Part shown: positions 1-12,255 of the stretch, in pieces
Numbering within the stretch: the first letter of the stretch is position 1
Layout of the letters: each line of letters starts with the position of its first letter
Source: Dastarcus helophoroides
Lineage: Eukaryota; Arthropoda; Insecta; Coleoptera; Bothrideridae
NCBI GenBank assembly: GCA_028583605.1
Contig: CM053332.1
Span: 15,840,767-15,904,766, forward strand
DNA: 64,000 nt
Reading direction: 5' to 3'
Position numbers and translations under genes: made by a program
Notes under the pieces: generated by a model
What the model was told of the DNA's origin: nothing
The model's input: only the letters and a program-made list of their open reading frames with translations
Database searches by the model: none

Positions 1-424
1 ATCGTTCGTAGCGCGGTCCTTTTGTCTTACTTTCATTTCTAATTGCCTTTTTGCTAATTTTATGATCTCATTCTTGAAAGGAAGCTGCCGAAAATGCACA
101 CATAATGAATCTTAATATCCTTCAGAATCCACTATAATTTATAACCTCTGCTTTTGGGAGGGAACGCAGAAGTTGAAAACATTCAAGTAAATTATCAGGA
201 AGATGCTTTGAAGAATTACTTACATAACAATGGACCATATTACATACATGAAAATAGAAAATAATGGATGGGAAGCAGATTCCAGTCGAGTATTTGTCTT
301 CAAAAATCATAAATGTTAATTAATGTCTAACGATTATTGATAATGGACTCGTTGCTACGAATGTTGCCGATATTTTTATTCCTTGCTTGGTGGAATTGTT
401 CAGTATTGTTAACTCATTATAGAT
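1..424. other. AT-rich flank, no feature recognised
   Basis: Only short frames without recognisable content are present. I see no gene, repeat or RNA. The region ends where the long terminal inverted repeat of the next element begins (CAGGGTAGAAGCC at 425). Confidence 0.5.
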
Positions 425-1416
425 CAGGGTAGAAGCCTTCAAAAACGATAAAAAGTGAAAAAAAATTATAGTAGGATGAAACGTATTAGAAAAGGAAGAT
501 AATGCAACAAAAATGAAAGGAAAAATAAATTACGGGCGATCTGAGGTCGGGAAGGGGTAGGGGGTGAGTTTTTAAGGGTAAAAAACGGTTTATCTCGATT
601 TCTGGCAAAACTACAAATCCTATGGAAAAAAGTTAAATAGCAAAGTTGCAGGTAATAAGGTCTACAACTTTTATATACTTGTACTTTTGTTATACTTTTT
701 TAACATAAGCTCAAAATTCACGTGAAAAATTCAAAAAACCAGGTTTATAATTTTTTATTTTTATCTTTTAAAACAAAATTTTTTTTCACGAAATTTGGTG
801 AAAACTTACCTTTTTATATCCCAAAGACACTGTAATTTTTTTGATTTAAAATATTTATTTTTTCACCTTAGTTTGACTCAATATCGAAAAAGCACCCTAA
901 TTTTCAATCGAAAAATCTTACGTTAAAATTTTAGCTTTTTCAAAATACTTGGTAGGCTTTTTGTTCGTTGAAATGTCTACTTTCTGATGGTGTAAAAAAA
1001 TATACATTACTATGAGAAATCTTCTAAGAAAGTTCAAAAAAACGAAAAGTACTCCAATTCAATTTTTTTTTTATCTTTATGTACAATTTTGAGCTATTTG
1101 TTAAAATTTATACTTTAATTACTCGATATCAATTTACATTGATAAACAAAAAATTGTAAATCGAAATATACTACTATAATTAACAACCAAATAAGTTAAT
1201 AAAGTTAATATTTAATAAGACATTACAATATTTCGAGGAAGTTGAATTATATGCGTAAATGTGTATTTGTTGCTATTTTAAGATTATACTTATATACCTG
1301 AGTGATTTACGGAAAATTTAGAGACAATAAATGATGATTATGAATTTACGCGATTCACCGAAGGATTATTCACGATTAGACGTACTCACAAGTTTTGGTC
1401 GGGAGTTTGGACGGAT

Positions 1417-3441
1417 ATGACGATCGAGCAAGTTTTGATGAGATCTATGAAAACTCAGGGTGGACTTACACCTGGTCGTGGTTTGTCTGAAAGTGTTTTA
1501 ACAAAATTCGTATTAACAATGATCATACTTGTCGAAGTTTGCAATGAAATGGAAGATTTTTGTAATATTTCCTTTGCAACTACAGAACAACACATTGATT
1601 CCAGGGAATTTCGAATTAAAAGAGATGTAGCTGATTTACAAATATTATTAAACTTTTTTAACAGGTATGATCCTTTTCCAGAGACTGATAACATTATGTC
1701 AATATTTTCTGGAATTATTGGTAGTAATTCTATAAATTGCGACGAAGCGTACGAAGAAGGAAAAAAATCTTTGCAAGCTATTGTTGGAATGAATTTTGGC
1801 AGTGTCAAATTTAAGAGAAAAAACAAAGTGTTGTCTCTAAAAACGGTTCAATCTTCCGTAAAAGTTAACGAAGTTATTATAGCCATCGATTCATTATTGC
1901 TGTTTCAAAGGATATCGTTAACGATCGACAGTAAAAAATATATGGAAACTTATTTACAATATGAGCTTGCACCTTTTCCATTGTCACTTTTTACAGAAAA
2001 TGGACTCAGGAAAAATTTTAAATCCCAACTTTACGAATTATTTGTGAGTACGAATGAATCGACGCACTCTGACGGTATTGTGCATGTCGTCGACGCTGGA
2101 TTTTTACTCCACAAAGTAATTTGGCAGGAAAATGAAACGGTGGAAGAGATCATGAATAAATATTTGCACTATGTAGAAAAACATTACGCAGCAAGCAGCT
2201 ATATCGTTTTTGATGGGTATCGCGAAATTGAAAATTCAGTTGCTGTGTCAACAGTACCATCAGTTAATTCAACTAAAAGAGGAGAACGCAGTCGTTGAAA
2301 GACCTCAGACAATATTCCAGAGTTCAATTATCAAAACCATACAAAAATACCATTTTTGCAAGAAAAATTTGTATCTAACGAGAGAAACAAAGACAAAATA
2401 ATAAAATCGCTAATAAAAATATTACAGTCACAAGGATTTTCTTGTAAACAAGCAAAAGAGGATACTGATGCTGACATAATTAAGACATCGATAGAAATTG
2501 CCAGAGATACTAATAAAACTGTCATTGTTGTGGGTCAAGATATTGATCTTTTGGTCCTTTTGAATCAATTAAATTCTAATAATCATGACATTTATTTTCT
2601 GAAGCCAGGCTCTGGAAATATAAATGATCTTTTTTTCACGTCTAATGGTTTCAAATATGAATCCGTCAAAAACATCGTTGCATTTCTGCATCGTTTTTCT
2701 GATGGTTGCGATACAACATCTGGATTTGCCGGAAAAGGAAAGAAAAGTATCGTGAATTCATTAATAGGCGATAAAAATTTATCAAATTTGGCTATATTTT
2801 TTTTAAAAAGATGCAAACAAAGAAGATATAAAAAAAATGGATTACAATTAATTAAATCTATTTATAAATGTAAAAATGATAATATTACACTAAATCAATT
2901 AAGATTTCAAAAATATCAATTAGCAAAAATTAAATCGTCTTTTATATTGGCAAATCTCCCACCCACAGAAGGTGCAGCAGAACAACATTGTTACAGGGCA
3001 TATTATCAGCTTCAAACTTGGCTGGGTAACGAACTGACAGCAACAGATTGGGGCTGGAAGCAACATCTACGGGGCATTATGCCCAAATTTACAGAAAAAG
3101 AATTAATTCCAGACATATTGCTGAAAACTATTTGCTGCAGCTGTGAAACTGGATGCAATAGTTTAAAATGTGGCTGCCGAAAACATGGTTTAAAATGCAC
3201 AAATTTATGTTCAAATTGTCATGGTTCTGAAAAATGCGCCAATGTGGTAGAAGAAACCTACGAGGAAGTTAATGTTCTAGATGAAATTGTGGATGAAGAA
3301 CCAGTGCAAATTAGAAATGATGTTGGAGACGAAGACGATGATGGTCTTGAAGACTTCGAAGATCTAGTAGAATCGGAAAGGTGTGCTGAATCTAACGATG
3401 AAGAAATACCATCAAAGAGACAAAAACTGATGGATAAGTGA
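1417..3441 (+). pseudogene. Transposon protein: FEN/XPG-like nuclease domain plus tesmin/TSO1-like CXC domain, one in-frame TGA
   Basis: A single frame runs from ATG 1417 to TAA-less stop TGA 3439-3441, interrupted only by TGA at 2296-2298 (codon 294), where CGT TGA could have arisen from CGA by CpG decay. The frame is open upstream to about 1303, so the true N-terminus may be longer or spliced. Motifs in order match the FEN/XPG nuclease fold: VVDAGFLLH (D226), IVFDGY (D266), EDTDADIIK (349-354), GQDIDLLVLL (D375, D377) and GCDTTSGFAGKGKK (D432, resembling the helix-three-turn-helix start). The C-terminus has a cysteine pattern CCSCETGCNSLKCGCRKHG (about 572-590) continuing through CTNLCSNC, typical of DNA-binding CXC domains, then an acidic tail. 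The family is known to me only as multi-copy uncharacterised arthropod proteins; the nuclease assignment is inferred from motif order. This copy is probably dead unless the stop is read through. Confidence 0.7.
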
Positions 3442-4336
3442 TTAAAATTGAAGACAATGTTTTGATAAATAAAAGGATTAATTTTCTATGACATAAATGT
3501 AATGAGAATTTTAAAAATAAACTTTTTTTACTGAAATCAATGCTACAGTCATATTTTTTAGATTAAATCCCCTTAAAATCCAATCTTTAATATTTAAAAC
3601 AACTATGTTTTTTGCTATCTTTATGTTTTTTGGATTTGTAATTATTTTGTTTATCAATGTAAAATGAAATCTTACGTTTTTCGAGTAATTAAAGTTTAAA
3701 TTTTAACAAATAGCTCAAAATTGTACATACAGATAAAAAAAAATTCGAATTGGAGTACTTTTCCTTTTTTTGAATTTTCTTAGAAGATTTACCATGGTAA
3801 GGTATATTTTTTTACACCATCAAAAAGCAGACATTTCAACGAACAAAAAACCTACCGAGTTTTTTAAAAAAGCTAACATTTTAACGTAAGATTTTTCGAT
3901 TGAAAATTAGGGTGCTTTTTCGATATTGAGTCAAAATAAGGTGAAAAAATAAATATTTTAAATCAAAAAAATTACAGTGTCTTTGGAATATAAAAAGGTA
4001 AGTTTTCACCAAATGTCGTGAAAAAAATTTTTTTTGTAAAAGAAAAATAAGAAACCATAAACTTGGTTTTTTTAATTTTTCACGTGAATTTTGAGGTTAT
4101 GTTAAAAAAGTGTAAATATAAAAGTTGTAGATCTTCTTATTACCTACAACTTTCCTATTTATCTTTTTTCCATAGGATTTGTAGTTTTTTCAGAAATCGA
4201 GATAAACCGTTGTTTACTCTTAAAAACTGACCCCCTACCCCTTCCCGACCTCAGATCGCCCGTAATTTATTTTTTCTTTTATTTTTGTTGCATTATCTTT
4301 CTTTTCTAATAGGTTTCATCCTACTATAATTTTTTA
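3442..4336. repeat. Right terminal inverted repeat of the FEN/CXC transposon
   Basis: Begins about 210 bp after the coding stop and is the reverse complement of roughly 513-1160. Matching landmarks include CCTCAGATCGCCCGTAATTT, GGTTTCATCCTACTATAATT and the run ATTGAGTCAAAATAAGG against CCTTAGTTTGACTCAAT on the left. Similarity stops abruptly near 4336. Confidence 0.8.
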
Positions 4337-4442
4337 TTAACGATTAAAAAGCAACAATATTTAACAATTCAACGATACATACAACAAAAGATGAATTAAT
4401 TAGATTTTTCGAACCGGTTTCTCTTAACATTGGAGGATTATA

Positions 4443-6677
4443 CAGGGTGTTACAAAAGTCCGGGCCGCTACTTCAGGAGCATATTCTACACATTAAAATA
4501 TGAAAAATGTTGAAATACATTTTTTTCTTTAAATTGCCTCCTAACGGAGATATGACCATTTAAAGATGGCGCCCCTAAAGTGGTTTTTTTACTACAAAAA
4601 GTTAACGGTTATTAGCAAAATCATGAAATTGGGCAAGCAGTTAAAGAATTGGATTAGGCATATTCTCATGTAACATATGTTTTAAATAAGCAGTAGCGTG
4701 GTGTGTAGGGGGTTGCCCGCGATTATTTTTTGCCGTAACTTTTTTGTATTGCAATATTTCGACACAAAAGTGCCATAATCGTAAAAAGCAACATTTTTTA
4801 TACAAAAAAGGTACTCTTTCTCAAAGTCGCTAAAAGTAACCGTTTCCGAGAAAAAAGCGTTTAAACAAAATTGTTGCATTTATTAGAATTTGTTTTGCAA
4901 ATTTCTAATTTATCCACTACTAACTGCATTGATATAAAAATAGTACAAAATTAAGAAAAAAAAAAATCAAAGCAAGTGTTCGAAATGACTGCCCCCTGCA
5001 GCAATACATTGCTCGGCTCGTCTTCTAAGGGAACTCCTTACTCTTTCGCAAATGCCTGGTGTATTGTGAATCTGGTTGAACCCATTTTCAATTGGTACAC
5101 GAAGATCATTGATATTGTCAACTGGTGTGAAGTAGACGATCTGCTTTAGATGTCCCCATAAGTAGAAATCGAGTGGGTTGAGGTCAGGAGACCTAGCTGG
5201 CCATGGTATCGGACCTCCTCGACCTATCCATCGTTGATGATAGTTGTTATTCAAAAATTCCCTAGCAACTGCACTAAAATGGGCAGGTGCCCCATCGTGC
5301 ATTATCCACATTCGCTGTCTTGTTATGAGTGGAACATTTTCAAGTAACACGGGTAACTCTGTTTGCAAAAAATGTCTATATGATGCTCCTGTTAACCTAT
5401 GAGGCAAAAAAAACGGTCCAATTATAGAGTCCCCTATTATTCCTCCCCAAATGTTAAGTGAAAAATGTTGCTGATGTCTCGACTGAATAACTGCATTGGG
5501 ATTTTCAACTTGCCACTGATGCATGTTGTGAAAGTTAAGTATCCCGTTTCTGGTAAAACCCGCTTCGTCCGTAAATAATATGAGCGATGGAAAGTTCTCA
5601 TTTTCAGCGATCTTATGCAATAGCCAGTTGCAAAATTCTATTCTTGGAGGATAATCAGCAGCAAGTAACCCTTGCACTCTTTGAAAATGATAGGGGTAAA
5701 ATTGGTAAAATTTCAAAATTCGCCAGATAGTTACGTGATTTACTCCTTCGGCTAAAGCAAGTTGTCTAGTGCTGACACATGGATCTTCTTCAACTCGCTG
5801 AAGCACACGCTCCTCTAAATTAGCAACTTCTGCGTTTGGCCTTCCAACACGTTCGCCTTTGAAAACAAAATTTCCTGTTTCACATAAACGAGCATGAATT
5901 TTCTGGAACAATTTTTCTCCTGGTAGGTGTCTATTAGGAAAACGTTCAGCATAAAGCCGTCTTGCTTCAGCACGATTACAATTTGCAAGCCCGTACATTA
6001 AATGCATATCGGCCATTTCTTGATTTGGATAGTCCATTTTATCAAAATAATGAAAAGTTAAAAAACTACTACACTTACTATTGACAACAAAAACTGCTAA
6101 AGTTTACAGCTTACGACCAAATTTTATCAGTGACACAACGTCAATCTCTGGCAGATATTGTCAAGTACAATTGTTTTCTTTACGATCAGTTTGCATGACC
6201 AACTTATTTTTTCTTATACAAATTAGTTAGATTTTCGAAGACGGGATAGGATTATTTAAACGCCTTTTTCTCGGAAACGGTTACTTTTAGCGACTTTGAC
6301 AAAGAGTACCTTTTTTGTATAAAAAATGTTGCTTTTTACGACTATGCCACTTTTGTGTCGAAATATTGCAATACAAAAAAGTGACGGCAAAAAATAATCG
6401 CGGGCAACCCCCTACACATCACGCTAATGCTTATTTAAAAAATATGTTACATGAGAATATGCCTAATCCGATTCTTTAGCTGCTTGCCCAATTTCATGAC
6501 TTTGCTACTAACCGTTAACTTTTTGTAGTAAAAAAACCACTTTAGGGGCGCCATCTTTAAATGGTCATATCTCCGTTAGGAGGCAATTTAAAGAAAAAAA
6601 TGTATTTCAACATTTTTCATATTTTAATGTGTAGAATATGCTCCTGAAGTAGCGGCCCGGACTTTTGTAACACCCTG
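4443..6677 (-). mobile_element. Complete mariner-superfamily element, long TIRs, TA target duplication
   Basis: The ends are CAGGGTGTTACAAAAGTCC and its complement, flanked by TA on both sides (4441-4442 and 6678-6679). The inverted repeats are about 424 bp each (4443 to about 4866 and about 6254 to 6677), far longer than the 20-30 bp typical of mariners, with only scattered differences. The single gene between them is the transposase at 4967-6037 on the minus strand. Intact ends, a clean TA duplication and an open transposase indicate a recent insertion. Confidence 0.92.
4967..6037 (-). CDS. Mariner-superfamily transposase (DUF4817-type N-terminus, DD41D spacing)
   Basis: This 356-aa open frame starts at an ATG and has no internal stop. 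It would bind the element's inverted repeats and catalyse cut-and-paste transposition into TA. An N-terminal helix-turn-helix region covers about residues 8-60 (the type annotated as DUF4817), followed by GRP-like GRPN (65-68) and a second helix-turn-helix around STRQLALAEGVNHVTIWRI (89-107). The DDE/D domain has ILFTDEAGF (D157), IMHDGAPAHF (D248) and SPDLNPLDFYLWG (D290), giving 41 residues between the second and third aspartates. That spacing matches the DD41D group rather than classical DD34D mariner or DD34E Tc1. Length and motif completeness suggest it could be functional. Its 5' and 3' ends abut the long inverted repeats, so the promoter must lie in the right-hand repeat. Confidence 0.92.
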   Translation of the reverse strand: MDYPNQEMADMHLMYGLANCNRAEARRLYAERFPNRHLPGEKLFQKIHARLCETGNFVFKGERVGRPNAEVANLEERVLQRVEEDPCVSTRQLALAEGVNHVTIWRILKFYQFYPYHFQRVQGLLAADYPPRIEFCNWLLHKIAENENFPSLILFTDEAGFTRNGILNFHNMHQWQVENPNAVIQSRHQQHFSLNIWGGIIGDSIIGPFFLPHRLTGASYRHFLQTELPVLLENVPLITRQRMWIMHDGAPAHFSAVAREFLNNNYHQRWIGRGGPIPWPARSPDLNPLDFYLWGHLKQIVYFTPVDNINDLRVPIENGFNQIHNTPGICERVRSSLRRRAEQCIAAGGSHFEHLL

Positions 6678-7789
6678 TATATTAGTTATTCGTTTGACTG
6701 TTATGCCAATACATGATCACAGATTTATGTTAATGTGAGCCCCCATTCAAGGATTTTATTAAAGGTCTATCTAGAAGATCAATGAACAGTAAACTGAGAA
6801 ACTTTTAGAGAAGTTTCTTTTTTCTGAAACGTTTAGTATTTTGGTATTTTTCGAAATCTGAAGCTGGGATTTCAAATTTTGAATTTTTTCAATAAATTTA
6901 GACTTCAAATATTCAAATTTTAACTCAACTGTCGAATTTGTTCCTAGTATTAAATCGATAATTACAAATGAAGCGTAACTCCAAATGAAGACCCAAAAAA
7001 TATTCAATTAAACGATTACTCAAAGGTATTCAGATTCAAATAAAAATTAGTAATTCTCTTAAATGTATTAACTAAAAATGAGTAATCAAGTCGACGAACA
7101 TTCGAAAAGACGTGTGGGTAAACGTATTCGATTTATAACTCTATAAATATCCATCGACAATGGAAATGTCTATTCCATTACATGATTTATATTTGGTATC
7201 ACGAATAAAACGAAAAATAATCATTACTAAGATATTATGAATTAAACATGATGTCGTAGGATAAGACATCGAGACTTCTTGACCCTTCGATCAGACAATT
7301 GAATTAATACGTTCCGGGGAGGGTCAGATAACTTCGAAAGTACGTAGTTTTCCATAAAATAATAATAAATAAAATTCGTAAGCGGCCACCTATGTAAAAA
7401 GCACATTTTATTTGCCATAAAAGTTGACCATAACTACAGAATTTTCTCAAATTTCATCGACAACACTTAACTGTAGATTCAGGAGAAATGTGCGATTTGT
7501 TTCCTGTTTATTGTAAACGACTACGATTTGTCACATTTTTAAGTAAAAAATAACGATATCTTAATTTTCTAGCACTTGTGACTCAGGTGTACACGATTTT
7601 ATTCTGCTATAAATTGCAATGCAGTTAGGCCTCATCAATGTTGCTTAAACAACAGCAGTCACGCGTTATGAAGAACCAATATAAAATAAGCCGGTTAAAG
7701 CAAGCTTTGGCCACCAAATTGTTGCGTTCCCATTTCAATATTAGCACATGACCAGCATCAGAGTTTGAAGTGTGTGTTCTTCAAGGCTG
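6678..7789. other. AT-rich intergenic DNA, nothing recognised
   Basis: I see no homology to the neighbouring repeat families and no convincing frame. Short frames here have no recognisable domain. Confidence 0.4.
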
Positions 7790-10700
7790 TACTTTAAAAA
7801 ATATCTAGTGTTTAAAAATCACAACTTTATCAGTAATTTCAACATTTTTTTAAATTTTCATTTGTTTTTTCAATTCCAGACTTTTTCAAATTTCCAAATT
7901 CCTTTAAAAAACCTAATTTTTTGTAAATTTCATTTTTAACTAAACTTTAAATGTCGGCTTTTTTGAAAAATTTCGATTTTTTAAACTTTTTTTGAAACTT
8001 GCCATTTTTTTTGAAAACCTTTATTTTTTTTTAATTCAAAATTTATTGAAATTTCGAAATTTTTCCAAATTTTGACATTTGTTTTCAAACTTCCGCATTT
8101 ATTCCCAAAATTTTAACTTTTTTTTGAAAATGCATTTTAAAAATTTCGACCTTTTAAATTTATCCATTTTCCCAAATTTTGATTTTTTCGAAAATTTGAA
8201 ACTTTTTTCGAAATATTTTTTAATACATTTATCCAATTTTTCAATTTTTTTTAATTTTGACCTATTTTGGAAATCGATTTTTTTAATTTTTTGACCATTT
8301 GTCAATATTTTGATTTTTTAAATTTATTCCAATTTTTTTCAGAATTTCGACTGATTTTTTTTATAAAAATGTCAACATTTCTCAAAAATGTTCCTTACAA
8401 TTTCTAATTTTTTAAACATTTTTACCTTTTGGAACGATTTGGCTGTTTCGAAAATTGCGACATTTTTTGAAATACATCTATTTTTCAAATTGTTAAAAAC
8501 TTTTCCATATTTTTATTTATCAAAAATTTAGATTTTTCAAATTGTGTGGTGTTTTTAAAGACTCGATATTTAGACTTTTTTTACAATTAAATACGAAATT
8601 TTTTCAAAACTTCAATATTTTTAAAAATTGTGACTTTTTGAAAATTTTTACTGTTTATGAAAATCTCCATTCATAAAATTTTCGGATTTATTCAACATTT
8701 TACCATTTTTTGAACTTTCTGACTCTAAAATTTTGATTTTCAAAAATTTGGAATTTTTTGAGCATCTCTTTTTCGAATTAAAATTTTCCAAAAATTTCGA
8801 TATTTTTTAGAATTTGGACTTTTTTTGATTGTTGGTTTAGAATTGAATTTTCGACTTTTATTGAAAAAACTGAAATAAGCATCCATTTAAAGAAATTCAA
8901 AATCTTCCAAAAAAATCCAATTCTTAAAAATTAGATGAAATGTTGAATTTTTAACAAAGATCAAAAATTTCAAAAAAAGTCGAAATTCTAAGGAAAGTGA
9001 AATACTCAAAATTTCCAAAAAAAAGTTATAATTTTGAAAAATTTCGAAGCTTTGATAGTAAGTTAAAACTTCTAAAAAAAACCAACATCTTAAAAACTGG
9101 CCAAAATTTCAAAAGAAAGTTTAAATTTAAAAAAATACTCTGTAATTTAAAATATATTCGAAAGAGCCAAAAATTGCGGCATTTTTTGAAATACATCTAA
9201 TTTTCAAATTGTTAAAACATTTTCCATAATTTTATTTTTCAAAAATTTAGATTTTTTAAATTGTGTGGGGTTTTTCAAGACTCAATATTTAGATTTTTTT
9301 TGCAATTAAATAGAAAATTTTTTCAAAACTTCAAATTTTTGAAAATTGTAACTTTTTGAAAATTTTTACTGTTTATGAAAATCTTTATTTATAGAATTTT
9401 CGGATTTATTCAACATTTTACCACTTCTTGAATTTTCTGACTCTAAAATTTTGATTTTCAAAAATTTGGAATTTTTTGAGCATCTCTTCGAATTAAAATT
9501 TTCGACTCTGTCAAAATTTCGATATTTTTTAGAATTTGGACTTTTTTTGATTGTCAGTTTAAAATTGAATTTTCGACTTTTATTAAAAAAACTGAAATAA
9601 GCATCTATATAAAGAAATTCAAACTCTTCAAAAAAAGTCGAATTCTTAAAAATTAGTTGAAATATTGAATTTTTAACAAAGATCAAAAATTTCAAAAAAA
9701 GTCGACATTCTAAGAAAAATGAAAATTCTCCAAACAGTCAAAATTTCCAAAAAAAAGTTATAATTTTGAAAAATGTCAAAGCTTTGATAATAAATTAAAA
9801 TTTCCAAAAAAAAACCAACATCTTAAAAACTGGCCAAATTTTCAAAAAAAAAGTTAACATTTTAAAAAATACTCTGAAATTTAAAAAATATTCGAAATTC
9901 AGAAGGAATGTCGAGATTTAAAAAAAATGAAGAATTTTTACTAAGTCCTTAAAATCCAAATTTTCGAAAAACCAAAATTTCAAATAGTCAAAATTAGCAC
10001 ATTTTTTTGTTAGTTAAGACTCTGGAAAAAGATCAAAAAATTACAAATATTAAAGAGAAATTCAATTAAAAAAGAATAATTTCGATTTTTTTTTAAATTT
10101 TCAATTGTTTTTTCAATTCCGGACATTTTTCAAATTTCCAAATTCTTTTAGAAACCGTAATTTTTTGTAAATTCCATTTTTAACTAAATTTTAAATGTCG
10201 GCTTTTTTGAAAAATTTCGATTTTTTAAACTTTTTTTGAAACTTGCCATTTTTTTTGAAAACTTTTAATTTTTTAAAAATTGTAAATTTATTTATTGAAA
10301 TTTCGAAATTTTTCCAAATTTTGACATTTGTTTTCAAACTTCCGCATTTATTCCCAAAATTTTAACTTTTTTTAAAAAATGCATTTTAAAAATTTCGACC
10401 CTTTTTAAATTTATCCATTTTTCCAAATTTTGATTTTTTCGAGAATTTGAAACTTTTTTCGAAATATTTTTTAATACATTTATCCAATTTTTCAATTTTT
10501 TTTTAGTTTTGACCTACTTTGGAAGTCGTTTTTTTTTAGTTTTTTGACCATTTGTCAATATTTTTATTTTTTAAATTTATCCCAATGTTTTTCAGAATTT
10601 CGGCTTATTTTTTTTAAATTTAACTTTTTATAAAAAATGTCAACATTTTTCAAAAATGTTCCTTACAATTTCTACTTTTTTAAACATTTTTACTTTTTTG

Positions 10701-11465
10701 GAAAATTGGCTGTTTCAAAAATTGCGACATTTTTTGAAATACATCTATTATTCAAATTGTTAAAAAATCTTCCATATTTTTATTTTTCAAAAATTTAGAT
10801 TTTTTAAATTGTGTGGTGTTTTTAAAGACTCAACAATTAGACTTTTTTTACAATTAAATACGAAATTTTTTTAAACTTCAATATTTTTGAAAATTATGAA
10901 TTTTTGGAAATTTTTAGTGTTTATGAAAATCTCCATTTATAAAATTTTCGGATTTATTCAACATTTTACCACTTTTTGAACTTTCTGACTCTAAAATTTT
11001 GATTTTCAAAAATTTGGAATTTTTTGAGCATCTCTTTTTCGAATTAAAATTTTCGACTATTTGTCAAAATTTCGATATTTTTCAGAATTTGGACTTTTTT
11101 TGATTGTCAGTTTAGAATTGAATTTTCGACTTTTATTGAAAAAACTGAAATAAGCATATGGATGCTTTTTTTTAATTTCTTTAAATGGTTAAATATGGCT
11201 GCTTTTTTTGAATTTCTTTAAATGGTTAAAGAAATTAAAAATTTTCAAAAAAAGTCGAATTGTTAAAAATTAGTTGAAATGTTGAATTTTTAACAATCAT
11301 CACAAATTTCAAAAAAAGTCTAAATTCTAAGGAAAGTGAAAATTTTCCAAACAGTCAAAATTCCCAAAAAAAAAGTTATAATTTTGAAACATGTCGAAGC
11401 TTTGATAATAAGTTAAAATTTCCAAAAAAAAACCAACATCTTAAAAACTGGCCAAATTTTCAAAA
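7790..11465. repeat. AT-rich degenerate repeat block with internal segmental duplications
   Basis: The whole block is built from variants of a short motif resembling AAAATTTCGACTTTTT. On a larger scale, about 7850-8450 recurs at about 10080-10720, and a ~700-bp unit containing AATTGTGTGGTGTTTTTAAA recurs near 8540, 9260 (as GTGTGGGGT) and 10810. The order shows that a multi-kb piece was duplicated in direct orientation. Reading frames here are by-products of composition. Confidence 0.75.
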
Positions 11466-12190
11466 TTTTTCCTCTTTCCCTTCCTCTACTTCTTTCTCTT
11501 CCTTTTTCTCTTCCTCTTCCTTTTCCTCTTCCTTTTCCTCTTTCTCTTCCTTTTCCTCTTCCTCTTCCTCTTCCTCTTCCTCTTCCTCTTCCTCTTCCTC
11601 TTCCTCTTCCTCTTCCTCTTCTCTTCCTCTTCCTCTTCCTCTTCCTCTTCCTCTTCCTCTTCCTCTTCCTCTTCCTCTTCCTCTTCCTCTTCCTCTTCCT
11701 CTTCCTCTTCCTCTTCCTCTTCCTCTTCCTCTTCCTCTTCCTCTTCCTCTTCCTCTTCCTCTTCCTCTTCCTCTTCCTCTTCCTCTTCCTCTTCCTCTTC
11801 CTCTTCCTCTTCCTCTTCCTCTTCCTCTTCCTCTTCCTCTTCCTCTTCCTCTTCCTCTTCCTCTTCCTCTTCCTCTTCCTCTTCCTCTTCCTCTTCCTCT
11901 TCCTCTTCCTCTTCCTCTTCCTCTTCCTCTTCCTCTTCCTCTTCCTCTTCCTCTTCCTCTTCCTCTTCCTCTTCCTCTTCCTCTTCCTTTTCCTCTTACT
12001 CTTCCTCTTCCTTTACCTCTGTCTCTTCCTTTTTCTCTTTCTTTTCCTCTTTCTCTTCCTTTTCTTCTTCCCCCTTCTCTTTCTTCTCCTCTGTCTCTTT
12101 CTCTTCCTTTTTCTTTTCCTCTTCCTCTTCCTTTTCCTCTTCCTTTTCCTCTTTCTCTTTCTCTTCCTCTTATTCTTCTTCTTCTTCTGC
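11466..12190. repeat. (TTCCTC)n hexanucleotide array
   Basis: About 700 bp of near-perfect TTCCTC repeats, degenerate at both ends. The right end passes through TTCTTCTTCTTCTGCTGC, a terminus shared with the array at 16125-17190. The complementary strand reads as Lys-Arg repeats; this is not a gene. Confidence 0.95.
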
Positions 12191-12206
12191 TGCCGCTTCT
12201 TTTTCT

Positions 12207-12255
12207 TCTTCATCCACAACAAAAGTTGTTCTAAGGCATTTCAATAGCCAAGCTA
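12207..12255 (-). repeat. Fragment of the hammerhead-like palindromic repeat family
   Basis: Degenerate match to the left arm of the 45.6-kb element: ACAACAAAAGTTGTTCTAAG followed by TAGCCAAGCTATCGATGATC, against ACAACAAAGGTTGCTCTAAC and TAGCCAAGCTATCATCTTC. The CGCGTT core is mutated here. Confidence 0.6.

Larger units (their letters stand above)
425..4336 (+). mobile_element. DNA transposon with ~700-bp terminal inverted repeats, encoding a FEN-like/CXC protein
   Basis: The left arm (about 425-1160) and right arm (about 3650-4336) are inverted copies. The block with ACGGGCGATCTGAGGTCGGG near 535 returns as its complement near 4240-4262, and the match continues inward past the stretch reading GAGCTATTTGTTAAAATTTA. 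The outermost ~88 bases (425-512) have no partner at the right end, so that end is truncated or diverged after about 4336. A third copy of the arm at 34549-34760 ends in ...TTCTACCCTG, which supports CAGGGTAGAA as the true terminus. The only long reading frame between the arms is 1417-3441. No DDE transposase is visible. The superfamily is not one I can name; target-site duplications could not be defined because the right end is damaged. Confidence 0.8.

Noticed and set aside
2296..2298. Selenocysteine or programmed read-through at the TGA
   Set aside because: No supporting structure was seen, and CpG decay of CGA is simpler.
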